Positions 1 to 7,691 of a DNA stretch of 19,362 nt are shown piece after piece. The notes below the pieces were generated by a model. It was not told where the DNA came from and did no database searches. It saw nothing but the letters and a program-made list of their open reading frames with translations. Position 1 is the stretch's first letter. The number at the start of each line of letters is the position of its first letter. The stretch spans positions 1 through 19,362 of the forward strand of contig CAZXQY010000047.1 of the NCBI GenBank assembly GCA_964642505.1, written 5' to 3'. This DNA is from TMED69 sp964642505. GTDB taxonomy: Bacteria > Pseudomonadota > Gammaproteobacteria > Ga0077536. Both the position numbers and the translations under genes were made by a program.

Positions 1-90
1 AATATGAGAGCATATTACTGATCTGACTTTCCGGTCTTGAAATGGAGCGTAGAAGTTTTCATCTCTATCTTAAGCTTTTCCTAATTGCAT

Positions 91-165
91 TGGAGGCTGA
101 GGCCGGAATCGAACCGGCGTTGACGGCTTTGCAGGCCGCTGCATCAACCACTCTGCCACCCAGCC
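91..165 (-). tRNA. tRNA-Cys (anticodon GCA)
   Basis: Read on the minus strand, a complete cloverleaf is visible. The 7-bp acceptor stem pairs GGCTGGG with CTCAGCC (one G-T pair). The anticodon stem GCGGC/GCCGT encloses the loop CTGCAAA, giving anticodon GCA (Cys). The T arm contains GGTTCGATTCC. The discriminator base is U73, typical of tRNA-Cys, and CCA is encoded (TGG at 91-93 on the plus strand). It lies 58 bp downstream of the esterase gene on the same strand. Confidence 0.97.
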
Positions 166-173
166 GACGAATC

Positions 174-203
174 ATTCTACTTTTAAACGCCCTAAAGTCT
201 CCA
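174..203 (-). promoter_or_regulatory. possible sigma70 promoter of tRNA-Cys
   Basis: On the minus strand TGGAGA (198-203, 4/6 to the -35 consensus) and TAGAAT (174-179, 5/6 to the -10 consensus) are separated by 18 bp. The -10 ends 8 bp before the mature tRNA 5' end, so transcription would start almost at the tRNA. This is a consensus match by eye only; co-transcription from the upstream esterase gene is the alternative. Confidence 0.3.
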
Positions 204-223
204 TATTTTAGCACGTTTCCCCA

Positions 224-1312
224 CTAAACCCGATGTGCAAACCCAGCTATATCCCTCGCAGTTGAATTGCTCATTTCAGGAATAGATTCCACGAACAGGA
301 CATCTGCTGCATGCACAGTTCCATTCACAGTCCTAGAATAAACGTTCACTCCGGCTTGGGTTAATTTTCTGAAATAGGCTAGCCCTTCGTCCCGCAAGGG
401 ATCGAGCTCATTCACAGAAATACAATGAGGAGGTAACCCTCTAAGCTCTTGGACGGTCGCTTGGTAGGGCCAACAAAGTGGGTTCTTTGCATTCTCGCGG
501 TCAGGGTCATAGACGGCCGCAAGGGCGTCCATTGTTTTAACCAGCAGGAAATAACCGTCGTTCTCGTAAAGAGATGGCAAATTTTTAGTTTTGTTGCCGT
601 AATCACCATAAATATAAGGACACAACGCATAGGTTCCCTGAATCTTATTAAGCTTGCCCTCCTTCTTAGCTCTCAAGGTCAAAGCTAGACTCAAATTTCC
701 GCCTCCTGACTCGCCGGAGACAATTATTTTTGAGATTCCTAGTGAAGATTTTTTATCAAAGACCCAATCCAATCCTGCCATACAGTCATCTAAGCCCGCG
801 GGGAACGGATGATCGCCCAAAACTCCGGCACCATTCCTAAATTCAACACCAATGACAACCATTCCAAAAGAACTCAGATAATCTCTCCAATGATTGTAAG
901 CCGGCTTATCGGCCTGTAGCATTACCATCCCCCCTCCGTGGATATGGTAAACACAAGGCATTTCCTGTGAAACGTTTTTCGGGCGATGAATATAAACGGA
1001 AATTTCGTGCCCCCCGATACCTTTTATAATTTCACTCGAACGTTCTACTCCGTCAACGGGCGTTGCGGTAGATAAAATAGCTTCAAAAAAAGCTTCAAAT
1101 CCACCTTCTACGTCCGAACAAAAAGATCTCAACTCTTCAATCGGCGCGGAACCATCTACAGGCGGTTCTGCAGGCAGGCCATCCAAATTAACTGGTTTAA
1201 GAACTTCCAAAATTCTGGGATCTACTCGCTCGTCATCCCTCAAAACTTTTTTAGGATCGGCAAGTAATCCCGGTAAAACTGGTGCTTTGTCACCACTGCT
1301 TTTCTTTGTCAT
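224..1312 (-). CDS. alpha/beta hydrolase, HSL-family (family IV) esterase/lipase
   Basis: A 362-residue carboxylesterase of the hormone-sensitive-lipase family, expected to hydrolyse short to medium acyl esters. The oxyanion-hole motif HGGG is at residues 125-128, the nucleophile elbow GESGG has Ser202, and Asp304 (in NELDPLRDEG) and His334 (in TVHAAD) complete the triad. There is no obvious signal peptide; the first ~60 residues resemble the N-terminal cap of family IV esterases. The start is well supported: AAGGAGG lies 7 nt before the ATG. It follows tag by 126 bp on the same strand and precedes tRNA-Cys. The substrate is unknown. Confidence 0.9.
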   Translation of the reverse strand: MTKKSSGDKAPVLPGLLADPKKVLRDDERVDPRILEVLKPVNLDGLPAEPPVDGSAPIEELRSFCSDVEGGFEAFFEAILSTATPVDGVERSSEIIKGIGGHEISVYIHRPKNVSQEMPCVYHIHGGGMVMLQADKPAYNHWRDYLSSFGMVVIGVEFRNGAGVLGDHPFPAGLDDCMAGLDWVFDKKSSLGISKIIVSGESGGGNLSLALTLRAKKEGKLNKIQGTYALCPYIYGDYGNKTKNLPSLYENDGYFLLVKTMDALAAVYDPDRENAKNPLCWPYQATVQELRGLPPHCISVNELDPLRDEGLAYFRKLTQAGVNVYSRTVNGTVHAADVLFVESIPEMSNSTARDIAGFAHRV

Positions 1313-1438
1313 CCAATTCCTCCTTTATCAATGCACTTTTAACGACTACTACGGCAACTGTCATCTTAATTCATGTCTTGACCGTACTCCATTTATCAAG
1401 TCCGGCTAAACCGAAATAAGTGTACTTGGAACGTTCAG

Positions 1439-1987
1439 TTAGGAAAGCATCTCGTATCGCCAGCAATTGCGATCATGATCATTGACCATACCGCAACTTT
1501 GCATCAATGAATAGCAGGTTGTCGGCCCAACGAATCCGAACCCTTTCTTTTTCAACGTCTTGGACATGGCGACCGACTCTTTAGTCGAAGAAGGAACAAC
1601 ATCTGCCTTCTTCCGCTCTCTATCTGGTGCAAATTCCCATAGAAGTTTGCTGAAATCCTCTTCGTTCATAAAAAGACGAGCGTTATTTACTAGAGCCTCG
1701 AGCTTGCCGCGATGCCTTATAATTCGATCGTCTCTCATCCATTTACCAATAACCTTGCCTCCAACTGTAGATAATTTTGACGGCTTAAAAGAAAAAAACA
1801 GGGACCTCATCGCTTCTCGTTTACGTAAAACTGTAATCCAAGAAAGACCAGCCTGCATTGTCTCTAGCGCAAGCATTTCGAATAATCTTTCCGAATTAAA
1901 CTCTCTGACCCCCCACTCATTGTCGTGATAGTCGATATAGAGTTTGTCGGTCAAACACCAATCGCATCGCTTTTTACAATCAGCCAA
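1439..1987 (-). CDS. tag: DNA-3-methyladenine glycosylase I
   Basis: A 182-residue base-excision repair enzyme that removes 3-methyladenine from alkylated DNA. The Tag zinc site is intact by comparison with the E. coli protein: Cys8, His21 (in YHDNEWGV), His171 and Cys175 (in VNDHDRNC). The catalytic-pocket segment LETMQAGLSW (41-50) keeps Glu42, and GFVGPTTCYSLMQSCG (151-166) is the family's C-terminal signature. The start is TTG at 1987: Cys8 is needed for zinc binding, no upstream ATG is available in frame, and AAGGAA lies upstream. It sits 26 bp downstream of the methyltransferase gene, suggesting co-transcription. Confidence 0.95.
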   Translation of the reverse strand: MADCKKRCDWCLTDKLYIDYHDNEWGVREFNSERLFEMLALETMQAGLSWITVLRKREAMRSLFFSFKPSKLSTVGGKVIGKWMRDDRIIRHRGKLEALVNNARLFMNEEDFSKLLWEFAPDRERKKADVVPSSTKESVAMSKTLKKKGFGFVGPTTCYSLMQSCGMVNDHDRNCWRYEMLS

Positions 1988-2013
1988 TTAGTAAAGTTCC
2001 TTTTCCGGCATAA

Positions 2014-2775
2014 TTAGGGATATCGGCTTCGCTTTCCGGCTCGTAAGCCTATCGGCCAACTCATGCTTCGAACCTCATCTTTATTACCCCAGACATCTCC
2101 GAGCTCCTTTTCCAACTGTGGTACAGGATCAATGTCTAGATTCCTCTTGTACTCCGCCACCGCAGACCAAGAGTTTATATAACCGATAAGATCTTCCAAG
2201 CCCCATGAGATTTCTATAGTCAATTCAGGCACCGCTATTTCGTCAAAAGGAAATGGGATAGTCCTATACATCGCGTCCACCCATTTTCTCTCTGTCGGCC
2301 AATAAGAACCAATCACATTACCATAAAAATCCCTGATCCGTTCGTCTATAGGCTTTCCCAGTTGAGCCGATGCCGACAAGAAACTGTAAGTCCACACAGC
2401 TATCAACCCTCTTTCGGTAAGAACTCTATCAACTTCACTATAAAACGATTCAAAATCAAACCAATGTAATGCCTGAGCAACCGTGACAAGTGCAATGGTA
2501 TTAGAAGGGATGGGAGAAGATTCTGACAATGCTCGCACGTACAAGGAATTAGCAGAAAAATCGGTTTGTTCAAGCTGCTGAAAACTCCTATCAGTAGCAA
2601 AAACTTGAAAAGACTGATCAAAACCTCGAGTGGCCTGCCCGCTGCCCGCTCCGCAATCCCAAATTAAATCTCCTGGATGCAAATCTTTGGATAGAAACTC
2701 AAAAAGTGCTGGAGGGTACTTAGGCCTATACCGCGCATACAATCTAGATTGAGATGAAAAATAATCTTGTCGCAT
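2014..2775 (-). CDS. class I SAM-dependent methyltransferase
   Basis: A methyltransferase of the Methyltransf_11-like group, 253 residues from the ATG at 2775. A GTG at 2799 would add 8 residues, but the family's usual N-terminus (FSSQSRLYARYRPKYP) begins just after this Met. Motif I is DCGAGSG at 40-46 (ATG numbering), with an acidic residue after beta-2 at about 62 (ATDRS) and the SAM-pocket segment VAQALHWFD further on. The C-terminal SWPIGLRAG resembles the conserved end of these proteins. It lies just downstream of the exonuclease gene and upstream of tag. The substrate cannot be predicted. Confidence 0.85.
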   Translation of the reverse strand: MRQDYFSSQSRLYARYRPKYPPALFEFLSKDLHPGDLIWDCGAGSGQATRGFDQSFQVFATDRSFQQLEQTDFSANSLYVRALSESSPIPSNTIALVTVAQALHWFDFESFYSEVDRVLTERGLIAVWTYSFLSASAQLGKPIDERIRDFYGNVIGSYWPTERKWVDAMYRTIPFPFDEIAVPELTIEISWGLEDLIGYINSWSAVAEYKRNLDIDPVPQLEKELGDVWGNKDEVRSMSWPIGLRAGKRSRYP

Positions 2776-2805
2776 ATAGATTACCAATTCCAACGTCACT
2801 CAAAA

Positions 2806-3330
2806 TCATTTTCCTACCATCCACGCTTCGTTTGTTTCATAGGCAGCTAACACGATTTTGGCACAAGCTCGAGCGTCAGAAAGCCCATCATGATGAAACA
2901 GGGGAATATCTAGACTACGGCAAATTGTAGGCAATTTGTGGTTTTCCAACTGAGGCCAGAGAGGTTTCGCGACATCCCTAAAAGTACAGATCCACGGCTT
3001 GTCTTCACAGCTCAAATCGTAGTATTCACAGCACGCCTCTAAAACACTCCTGTCGAATGGCGCATTGTGGGCCACTAAAAAATCTGCGCTAAAAAGAATT
3101 TCTGATATCTCAGGCCAAAGAACGTCAAAAGTTGGCGCTGTACATACATCATGCCAACTGATTCCATGTATTCCACTGTGTAAAAAATATTCGCTAGGAG
3201 GTCGGATATCTATTTTATTTTCGCTATGAATACCTTTTAGGTTGAACCCAACTAGACCGACCTGGCAAGCGCTATAACGATCATTATTCGCAGTTTCAAA
3301 ATCGATAGCTGCGAATTGATAATTTTTCAA
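2806..3330 (-). CDS. DEDDh 3'-5' exonuclease (DnaQ/PolC-epsilon-like)
   Basis: A 174-residue stand-alone exonuclease related to the DNA polymerase III epsilon proofreading domain. All three Exo motifs are present: DFET (Asp10, Glu12), AHNAPFD (Asp93) and HHDGLSDA (His147, Asp152), giving the two-metal DEDDh site. There is no polymerase or UvrC-like fusion. The start is a TTG; Exo I begins at residue 10, so little room is left for another start, and the ribosome binding site is weak. It follows the XoxJ-like gene by 31 bp and precedes the methyltransferase by a few bases. A general nucleic-acid repair or turnover role is likely but unproven. Confidence 0.88.
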   Translation of the reverse strand: MKNYQFAAIDFETANNDRYSACQVGLVGFNLKGIHSENKIDIRPPSEYFLHSGIHGISWHDVCTAPTFDVLWPEISEILFSADFLVAHNAPFDRSVLEACCEYYDLSCEDKPWICTFRDVAKPLWPQLENHKLPTICRSLDIPLFHHDGLSDARACAKIVLAAYETNEAWMVGK

Positions 3331-3361
3331 TATTGAACCGATTTTCTGCTTTTAATCTTTG

Positions 3362-4210
3362 TTAAAGTTCGTGAAACGTACTCGGAGAATGGGTCACTTT
3401 AAACGGCTGCCTATCTGGGAAATGATAGTAGTCCATTAGTCGGCTCAGTTGGCCGCTTTCTCTGAATTCTTGAAGCGCCGCCGAAACCCTTGTTCTCAGC
3501 GGAGCATCCTCTAATCTGGTAGCGAAGTGGATATTCCAACTCAGAGCAGCCGGAGGCAATCCTTCCTTCAACCTCTTTATAGGATTTTCTCCGGAATCGA
3601 GCTTTGATAGTAACCAACCGCTGGTTGGCCCCCAGAGTAGACCAGCGTCAGCCTCACCAAGGGACAGCCCTAAAAGGGCTTCTTTTACAGAAAAATAAGT
3701 TGTAGGAGTAGCTCCGATTTTAGGTAAAGCAAAATGAGCAACTGTTTGCGACATGATTGCCACTTTCTTCCCCTTTAAACTTTTAAAGGATAGCGCTCCA
3801 TCCCTACTTCTTGAGAGCACCTCGAAAGCGGCCCCATAATACGCATCTCCTAACATAATAGCTGGCGAATTCCCTTCTCCCATTTTTTTTACCGGGCCTG
3901 GAACGCTTAGAATCAAGGAACAACCCCCGTTTACCAAACGTCTGAACGGGTAGTCCCCTTCTATCTCTAAAATCTGCCTGCTGTTAGAAATCCATACCGG
4001 AATGAATTGCTCGTCGAGACGTTCCGCTAACAGATTTCCGACATCATAATCAAAACCCGTTTTTGTGTGACGGCTGGAATAAGGGAGATTGTCCTCCAAC
4101 AAGCAAACTTTTAATCCGCCTCCAATTTCCGATCCCTCTGTCACCGACACATACAGCATCGCTAAGCATAATAGAAAAATCTTCGGTAGGTTTTCTATTC
4201 CCAAAACCAC
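3362..4210 (-). CDS. MxaJ/XoxJ-like periplasmic substrate-binding-type protein
   Basis: A 282-residue periplasmic protein of the SBP_bac_3 type found beside PQQ dehydrogenases (MxaJ/XoxJ). A hydrophobic signal segment spans about residues 9-24 (PKIFLLCLAMLYVSV), followed by the binding-fold start LKVCLLEDNLPYSS (33-46) and FDYDVGNLLAERL (53-65). The likely role, from family knowledge, is helping to activate or assemble the dehydrogenase in the periplasm, not solute transport; no ABC permease is nearby. The GTG start lies inside the last codons of the dehydrogenase gene (16-nt overlap), implying translational coupling. A TTG two codons later is an alternative start. Confidence 0.82.
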   Translation of the reverse strand: MVLGIENLPKIFLLCLAMLYVSVTEGSEIGGGLKVCLLEDNLPYSSRHTKTGFDYDVGNLLAERLDEQFIPVWISNSRQILEIEGDYPFRRLVNGGCSLILSVPGPVKKMGEGNSPAIMLGDAYYGAAFEVLSRSRDGALSFKSLKGKKVAIMSQTVAHFALPKIGATPTTYFSVKEALLGLSLGEADAGLLWGPTSGWLLSKLDSGENPIKRLKEGLPPAALSWNIHFATRLEDAPLRTRVSAALQEFRESGQLSRLMDYYHFPDRQPFKVTHSPSTFHEL

Positions 4211-5898
4211 TTGGTCTCCGGGACGGCGAAGACAATCAACGCGCCGCCTCTATTTACATTTTCTGGTTTTCCGGTCAATTGCGGGACTAACCCTCCCATA
4301 CCACTTCCGATAGCGACATATTGCCTACCATCTGCCTTCCAAGTGATCGGTTGATTGCGAACAGCCGACCCGGTTTGAAATTTCCACAATAGTTCTCCGG
4401 TAGAATCGTCTAACGCTAACGCGTTACCTTCTTGATCGCCACTAAAGACAAGACCTCCTCCAGTTGCCAAAGCGCCAGCAGCAAACGGATGTTCACTACG
4501 ATGCTTCCATTTTATGACACCACCCGCCGGGTCTATAGCCGCTATAAAACCGTACGCGGAACCGTCATCAGCCTCAGGAGTAGTCGGCCCACCTCCCCAA
4601 AATGGAGTAGCCTGCACATAAACTATATCTTCTTTAAAAACAGGCATACACGATTCCACCGTGGGAACGAACATAAGTTTTTTTAAAGGATTGTAAGCGT
4701 AGGTCCAGGCACCATTATTTCCTCCTGCTAAGCCTGGACAAACCGGATCCCCAGGCTCTTTCTGAGGTCTGGCGTCTTCGTTTACCATGGGCCTACCGTT
4801 TTCATCCAGCCCACTCGACCAAGTCAGGCGATCCGTATACTGGAATCCTTTGAGATACGCCCCCGTTTTCGCATCCAAGGTATACACGTATCCGTTTCGA
4901 TTTGGTTGCATCACTGCCCGCACTTTTTTACCGTCTACTTGAACGTCATCTACTATCAAGCCGTTTGTCGCATCATAGTCCCATTCATCATGAGGAGTAA
5001 ACTGAAAATACCAGTTTATTTCACCAGTATCTGGCTCCAATGCGACAACAGAGTTCGTATATAAATTATCCCCTTGCCTCACATCGCCGTTCCAGTCTGG
5101 CGCAGGATTTCCAACACCCCAGTAAACCATTTTTGTTTGTGGATCGTATGTTCCAGTCGACCAGGTAGGACCTCCCCCCGTTTTCCAGGAATCCCCTTCC
5201 CATGTTTCTGACCCCGGTTCACCCGCAGCTGGAACCGTGTACCGTCTCCACAGCCTTTCACCAGTCGCGGCGTCGTAAGCGGCTACAAACCCCCGAACTC
5301 CGTATTCACCGCCTGCTACTCCGCTAATCACTTTATCCCCGACGATCAAAGGTGAACTAGTCGCACTGTAGCCCTTCTTATAGTCGTCCATTTCGGTAGT
5401 CCACCGAATTTCACCAGTCGCTCTTTCAATGGCAACAATCTTCGCGTCTAAGGTAGCCATAAAAATCAGATCGCCTTTGATAGCCACACCCCGATTCCCC
5501 GGTCCACAGCATAACGCAACGTCTTGGGCACCCTCATGTTCGTAATGCCACAACATAGTCCCTGTGGTAGCATCCAGTGCCCAAAGATTATTGAAGGGTG
5601 CGCTGACATACATAACCCCGTCTACAACGATAGGTGAACTGGCGAATTGACCACCCGGCACGCCAGTTTGAAACATCCAGACAGGTGTCAGTTTGCTCAC
5701 GTTATTCTTATTAATCTCTGCAAGAGGACTGAAACGCCAATTACCGTAGTTTCCCCCATACATTACCCATCCACTTGTGTCTTCAGTACCTGTCATCAGC
5801 CTGTCAGTACTGACCGGTTTCATCTCTGCTGAGAATAGATCTCCGACTACCACCGTTAACAAGACAACCAACCAAGCAGTGAAGCTACCAATCTTCAT
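4195..5898 (-). CDS. PQQ-dependent alcohol dehydrogenase, lanthanide-type (Xox-like)
   Basis: A 567-residue quinoprotein with a signal peptide (about residues 1-23, ending LFSA) and an eight-bladed propeller marked by repeated A-x-D-x-x-T-G-x-x-x-W motifs. Active-site features are the vicinal disulfide Cys130-Cys131 (CCGPGNRG), Glu198 (GGEYG), Asn264 (GNPAPDW) and the catalytic base Asp307. Asp309 two residues on (DEWDYD) is the extra carboxylate that marks lanthanide-dependent enzymes such as XoxF and PedH; calcium MxaF has Ala there. There is no C-terminal CxxCH haem domain, so an external cytochrome c is needed and none is encoded nearby. The substrate could be methanol or another short alcohol. 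GGGG lies 6 nt before the ATG. Confidence 0.9.
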   Translation of the reverse strand: MKIGSFTAWLVVLLTVVVGDLFSAEMKPVSTDRLMTGTEDTSGWVMYGGNYGNWRFSPLAEINKNNVSKLTPVWMFQTGVPGGQFASSPIVVDGVMYVSAPFNNLWALDATTGTMLWHYEHEGAQDVALCCGPGNRGVAIKGDLIFMATLDAKIVAIERATGEIRWTTEMDDYKKGYSATSSPLIVGDKVISGVAGGEYGVRGFVAAYDAATGERLWRRYTVPAAGEPGSETWEGDSWKTGGGPTWSTGTYDPQTKMVYWGVGNPAPDWNGDVRQGDNLYTNSVVALEPDTGEINWYFQFTPHDEWDYDATNGLIVDDVQVDGKKVRAVMQPNRNGYVYTLDAKTGAYLKGFQYTDRLTWSSGLDENGRPMVNEDARPQKEPGDPVCPGLAGGNNGAWTYAYNPLKKLMFVPTVESCMPVFKEDIVYVQATPFWGGGPTTPEADDGSAYGFIAAIDPAGGVIKWKHRSEHPFAAGALATGGGLVFSGDQEGNALALDDSTGELLWKFQTGSAVRNQPITWKADGRQYVAIGSGMGGLVPQLTGKPENVNRGGALIVFAVPETKWFWE

Positions 5899-5930
5899 TC
5901 ACATCCCCTTTCAAATTTTTTACATATAAG

Positions 5931-5986
5931 CCCCTATTTGAACACTTTTTATTAGTAAGGTGTACAGCTATCGCGACAAATAGGGG
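5931..5986 (-). promoter_or_regulatory. candidate promoter bracketed by a perfect inverted repeat, upstream of the PQQ dehydrogenase
   Basis: The arms CCCCTATTTG (5931-5940) and CAAATAGGGG (5977-5986) are exact reverse complements, centres 46 bp apart. Between and overlapping them on the minus strand is a possible promoter: TTGTCG (5974-5979, 4/6 to -35), a 17-bp spacer, and ACTAAT (5951-5956, 4/6 to -10). One arm overlaps the -35 and the other would fall just after the start point, about 33-42 bp before the start codon. It looks like a regulator-binding site or an mRNA stem. The inverted repeat is certain; the promoter is a guess. Confidence 0.5.
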
Positions 5987-6052
5987 AATTCCTACTTTAT
6001 TCTTATTTATTTTTGCCAATTTAGGAGTTTTGAGGTGTTTTAACTAGTTAGT

Positions 6053-6147
6053 GTGCCGAACTAGCAAGCGACTTGAAGGATAGTCTTCAGTCTTAATTAA
6101 GGTAATATTCGGCACCATATTTATATTTCTCTTACAAATTTTCGGCA
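6053..6147. repeat. three copies of TTCGGCA/TGCCGAA
   Basis: TGCCGAA occurs at 6054-6060 and its reverse complement TTCGGCA at 6108-6114 and 6141-6147, all upstream of the 304-residue protein gene. The first two extend to an 8-bp perfect inverted repeat. The third touches a -10-like TATAAA. They could be binding sites for one regulator; short repeats can also arise by chance. Confidence 0.4.
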
Positions 6148-6220
6148 TTATAAAATAACAGTTGTTAATTTATTACTTTCCTATTATTATTCAGTTATTA
6201 ATAAGTATTTATCTATTAAT

Positions 6221-7135
6221 ATGAAAATAATAATTGATCAAAGCGATTTTGAAAAATTACCCAAGGAGATAGTAAAAGGCCTATTGGACTACTTCGGAAA
6301 CTTGACAGTACCTTCATCGTCAGCTTCAACCCAGTGTCTGACCCAAAAAGTACCTTTTGCCCGCCGTTGCGCTATCTGTACAGAACCAGGGGTTCGTCTT
6401 CATCACGAAGGATCATCCTTTGATAATTCAGAAGAAACACAGAAATTCTACCTCTGTCAGGGTCATTTTACTGCGACGAAAACAACAGGCTTTTTTGTTG
6501 GAGAAATATCTATAGAAGGAGGGTTAGCCTTGTTGTCCAAAATACATATCAAGGCATGGGACGGCCTACAAGCTCTAAGCAATAAAATCGTGGATCAAAA
6601 CTGGTATGAAAAAAGTCTAAAGTCGATCCCTATCAAAGCGTTATCTGGAGATTTTGACACAGGGTTCGGTCGCCCAACGAGAGCATTCAACGGTTTTTCA
6701 GGTGGAATCTCACGCGCCACCAGAAGTCTATGCAAACATACTTACGCATTTGCTTCTTCGGTCCGCCTATTTACTACCCACACTAGCAACAAGGAAATGA
6801 GTATCGTCATGACACCCCAGGTAGCAGGTACACTAGCGCTAATATTAGACGGTAGTTCTGCTAAATCAGTAGATGACTTGGGAGAAAAACTCAGGCAGGA
6901 AAAGAAATATAATAGTGTAGCTGTAGAAGCCTACAGGGACGGAATAGGACAATTACGATTTTTCCAACCAAATAGACAGTCTTTCCCACAACGACGAAAC
7001 TGCCCGGGTGGAATCCAATTTAACGGATTTACCAAGCTATATGTAAAAGATATCGTTGAGCATTATATGTCTCCAAATGGTGAAATCGTTGAAGACGACC
7101 TTTTTAAAGCTACAACAACGACTGAACCATGCTAA
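6221..7135 (+). CDS. protein of unknown function with a possible Cys/His metal site
   Basis: I do not recognise this 304-residue protein. Residues 50-82 carry C-x2-C (50, 53), His61-His62 and C-x2-H (79, 82), a spacing that could bind zinc. The rest is soluble-looking, with no clear membrane segment or signal peptide, a basic Ser/Arg/Gly-rich middle (150-182, FGRPTRAFNGFSGG and onward) and a Thr-rich tail (TTTTEPC). The ATG at 6221 has no visible Shine-Dalgarno site and an AT-rich upstream stretch. It is isolated, between a divergent dehydrogenase gene and a 743-bp gap, so context gives no function. The length and even composition make a real gene likely. Confidence 0.65.
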   Translation: MKIIIDQSDFEKLPKEIVKGLLDYFGNLTVPSSSASTQCLTQKVPFARRCAICTEPGVRLHHEGSSFDNSEETQKFYLCQGHFTATKTTGFFVGEISIEGGLALLSKIHIKAWDGLQALSNKIVDQNWYEKSLKSIPIKALSGDFDTGFGRPTRAFNGFSGGISRATRSLCKHTYAFASSVRLFTTHTSNKEMSIVMTPQVAGTLALILDGSSAKSVDDLGEKLRQEKKYNSVAVEAYRDGIGQLRFFQPNRQSFPQRRNCPGGIQFNGFTKLYVKDIVEHYMSPNGEIVEDDLFKATTTTEPC

Positions 7136-7691
7136 TACTCTTTTAAAAAAAGATAGAAATGTAACATTTCAGGGCATGACCAGCTTACTTAGCCGGTTTT
7201 TATCGAACATAGAATGGAGCGAGAGATGACACTCAAACTCACGGTCTCAATCTCAGAAAGGTGTCTGCCCTCCTCAACTAAATTCTCTTATTTTTTGCCA
7301 ATCTACCATCGATTTTGTCGTATTTTAATTAAAAAAACGTCGGCGGAATACGTTGGCGAAACAGTACGAAGACACATAAATCAAAACGAATGCGGTTGAA
7401 ATCATATAGCACACGAGAAACCAAATAGAAATGGGAGCAGCTGCATCAATCTTACTTGGGGCATGCCAACCATGGCGGGCAACATAATTGACCTTTCAAG
7501 ATAGTCCTGCTGCAGGGATTTTTAGAAGGAAATATCAACCTAAAAATCCAAGTTGCTCCTGATGGTGAAGAGTTAGCGCAGGCCGTGGGAAATTCAAGTC
7601 GGTGGGATGGGTAGCCCCCTTTTCTAACTATTTAGGAAGGCCATATCCTTCCCGAGAAAATGATCGCTAGTGCCGGTGTGAACTGAAAATT

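Larger units (their letters stand above)
5899..6220. other. AT-rich, dyad-rich divergent intergenic region
   Basis: This 322-bp region separates the divergent dehydrogenase and 304-residue-protein genes. Besides the inverted repeat at 5931-5986 it holds the palindromes TAACTAGTTA (6041-6050) and CTTAATTAAG (6092-6101), an inverted repeat GTGCCGAA (6053-6060) / TTCGGCAC (6108-6115) enclosing TGAAG (6074-6078) / CTTCA (6085-6089), and a further TTCGGCA (6141-6147) next to a -10-like TATAAA (6149-6154). No coding sequence is apparent. It probably carries both promoters and possibly a structured leader or small RNA. Confidence 0.6.

Noticed and set aside
42..227. A 61-codon plus-strand frame across the tRNA
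   Set aside because: It runs through the antisense of tRNA-Cys and into the esterase end; the tRNA explains the sequence.
3362..4210. ABC transporter for amino acids
   Set aside because: Only the binding protein is present, overlapping a PQQ dehydrogenase gene, with no permease or ATPase; an MxaJ/XoxJ role fits better.
7156..7170. Rho-independent terminator after the unknown gene
   Set aside because: The GAAATG/CATTTC hairpin is short and AT-rich and is not followed by a T-run.
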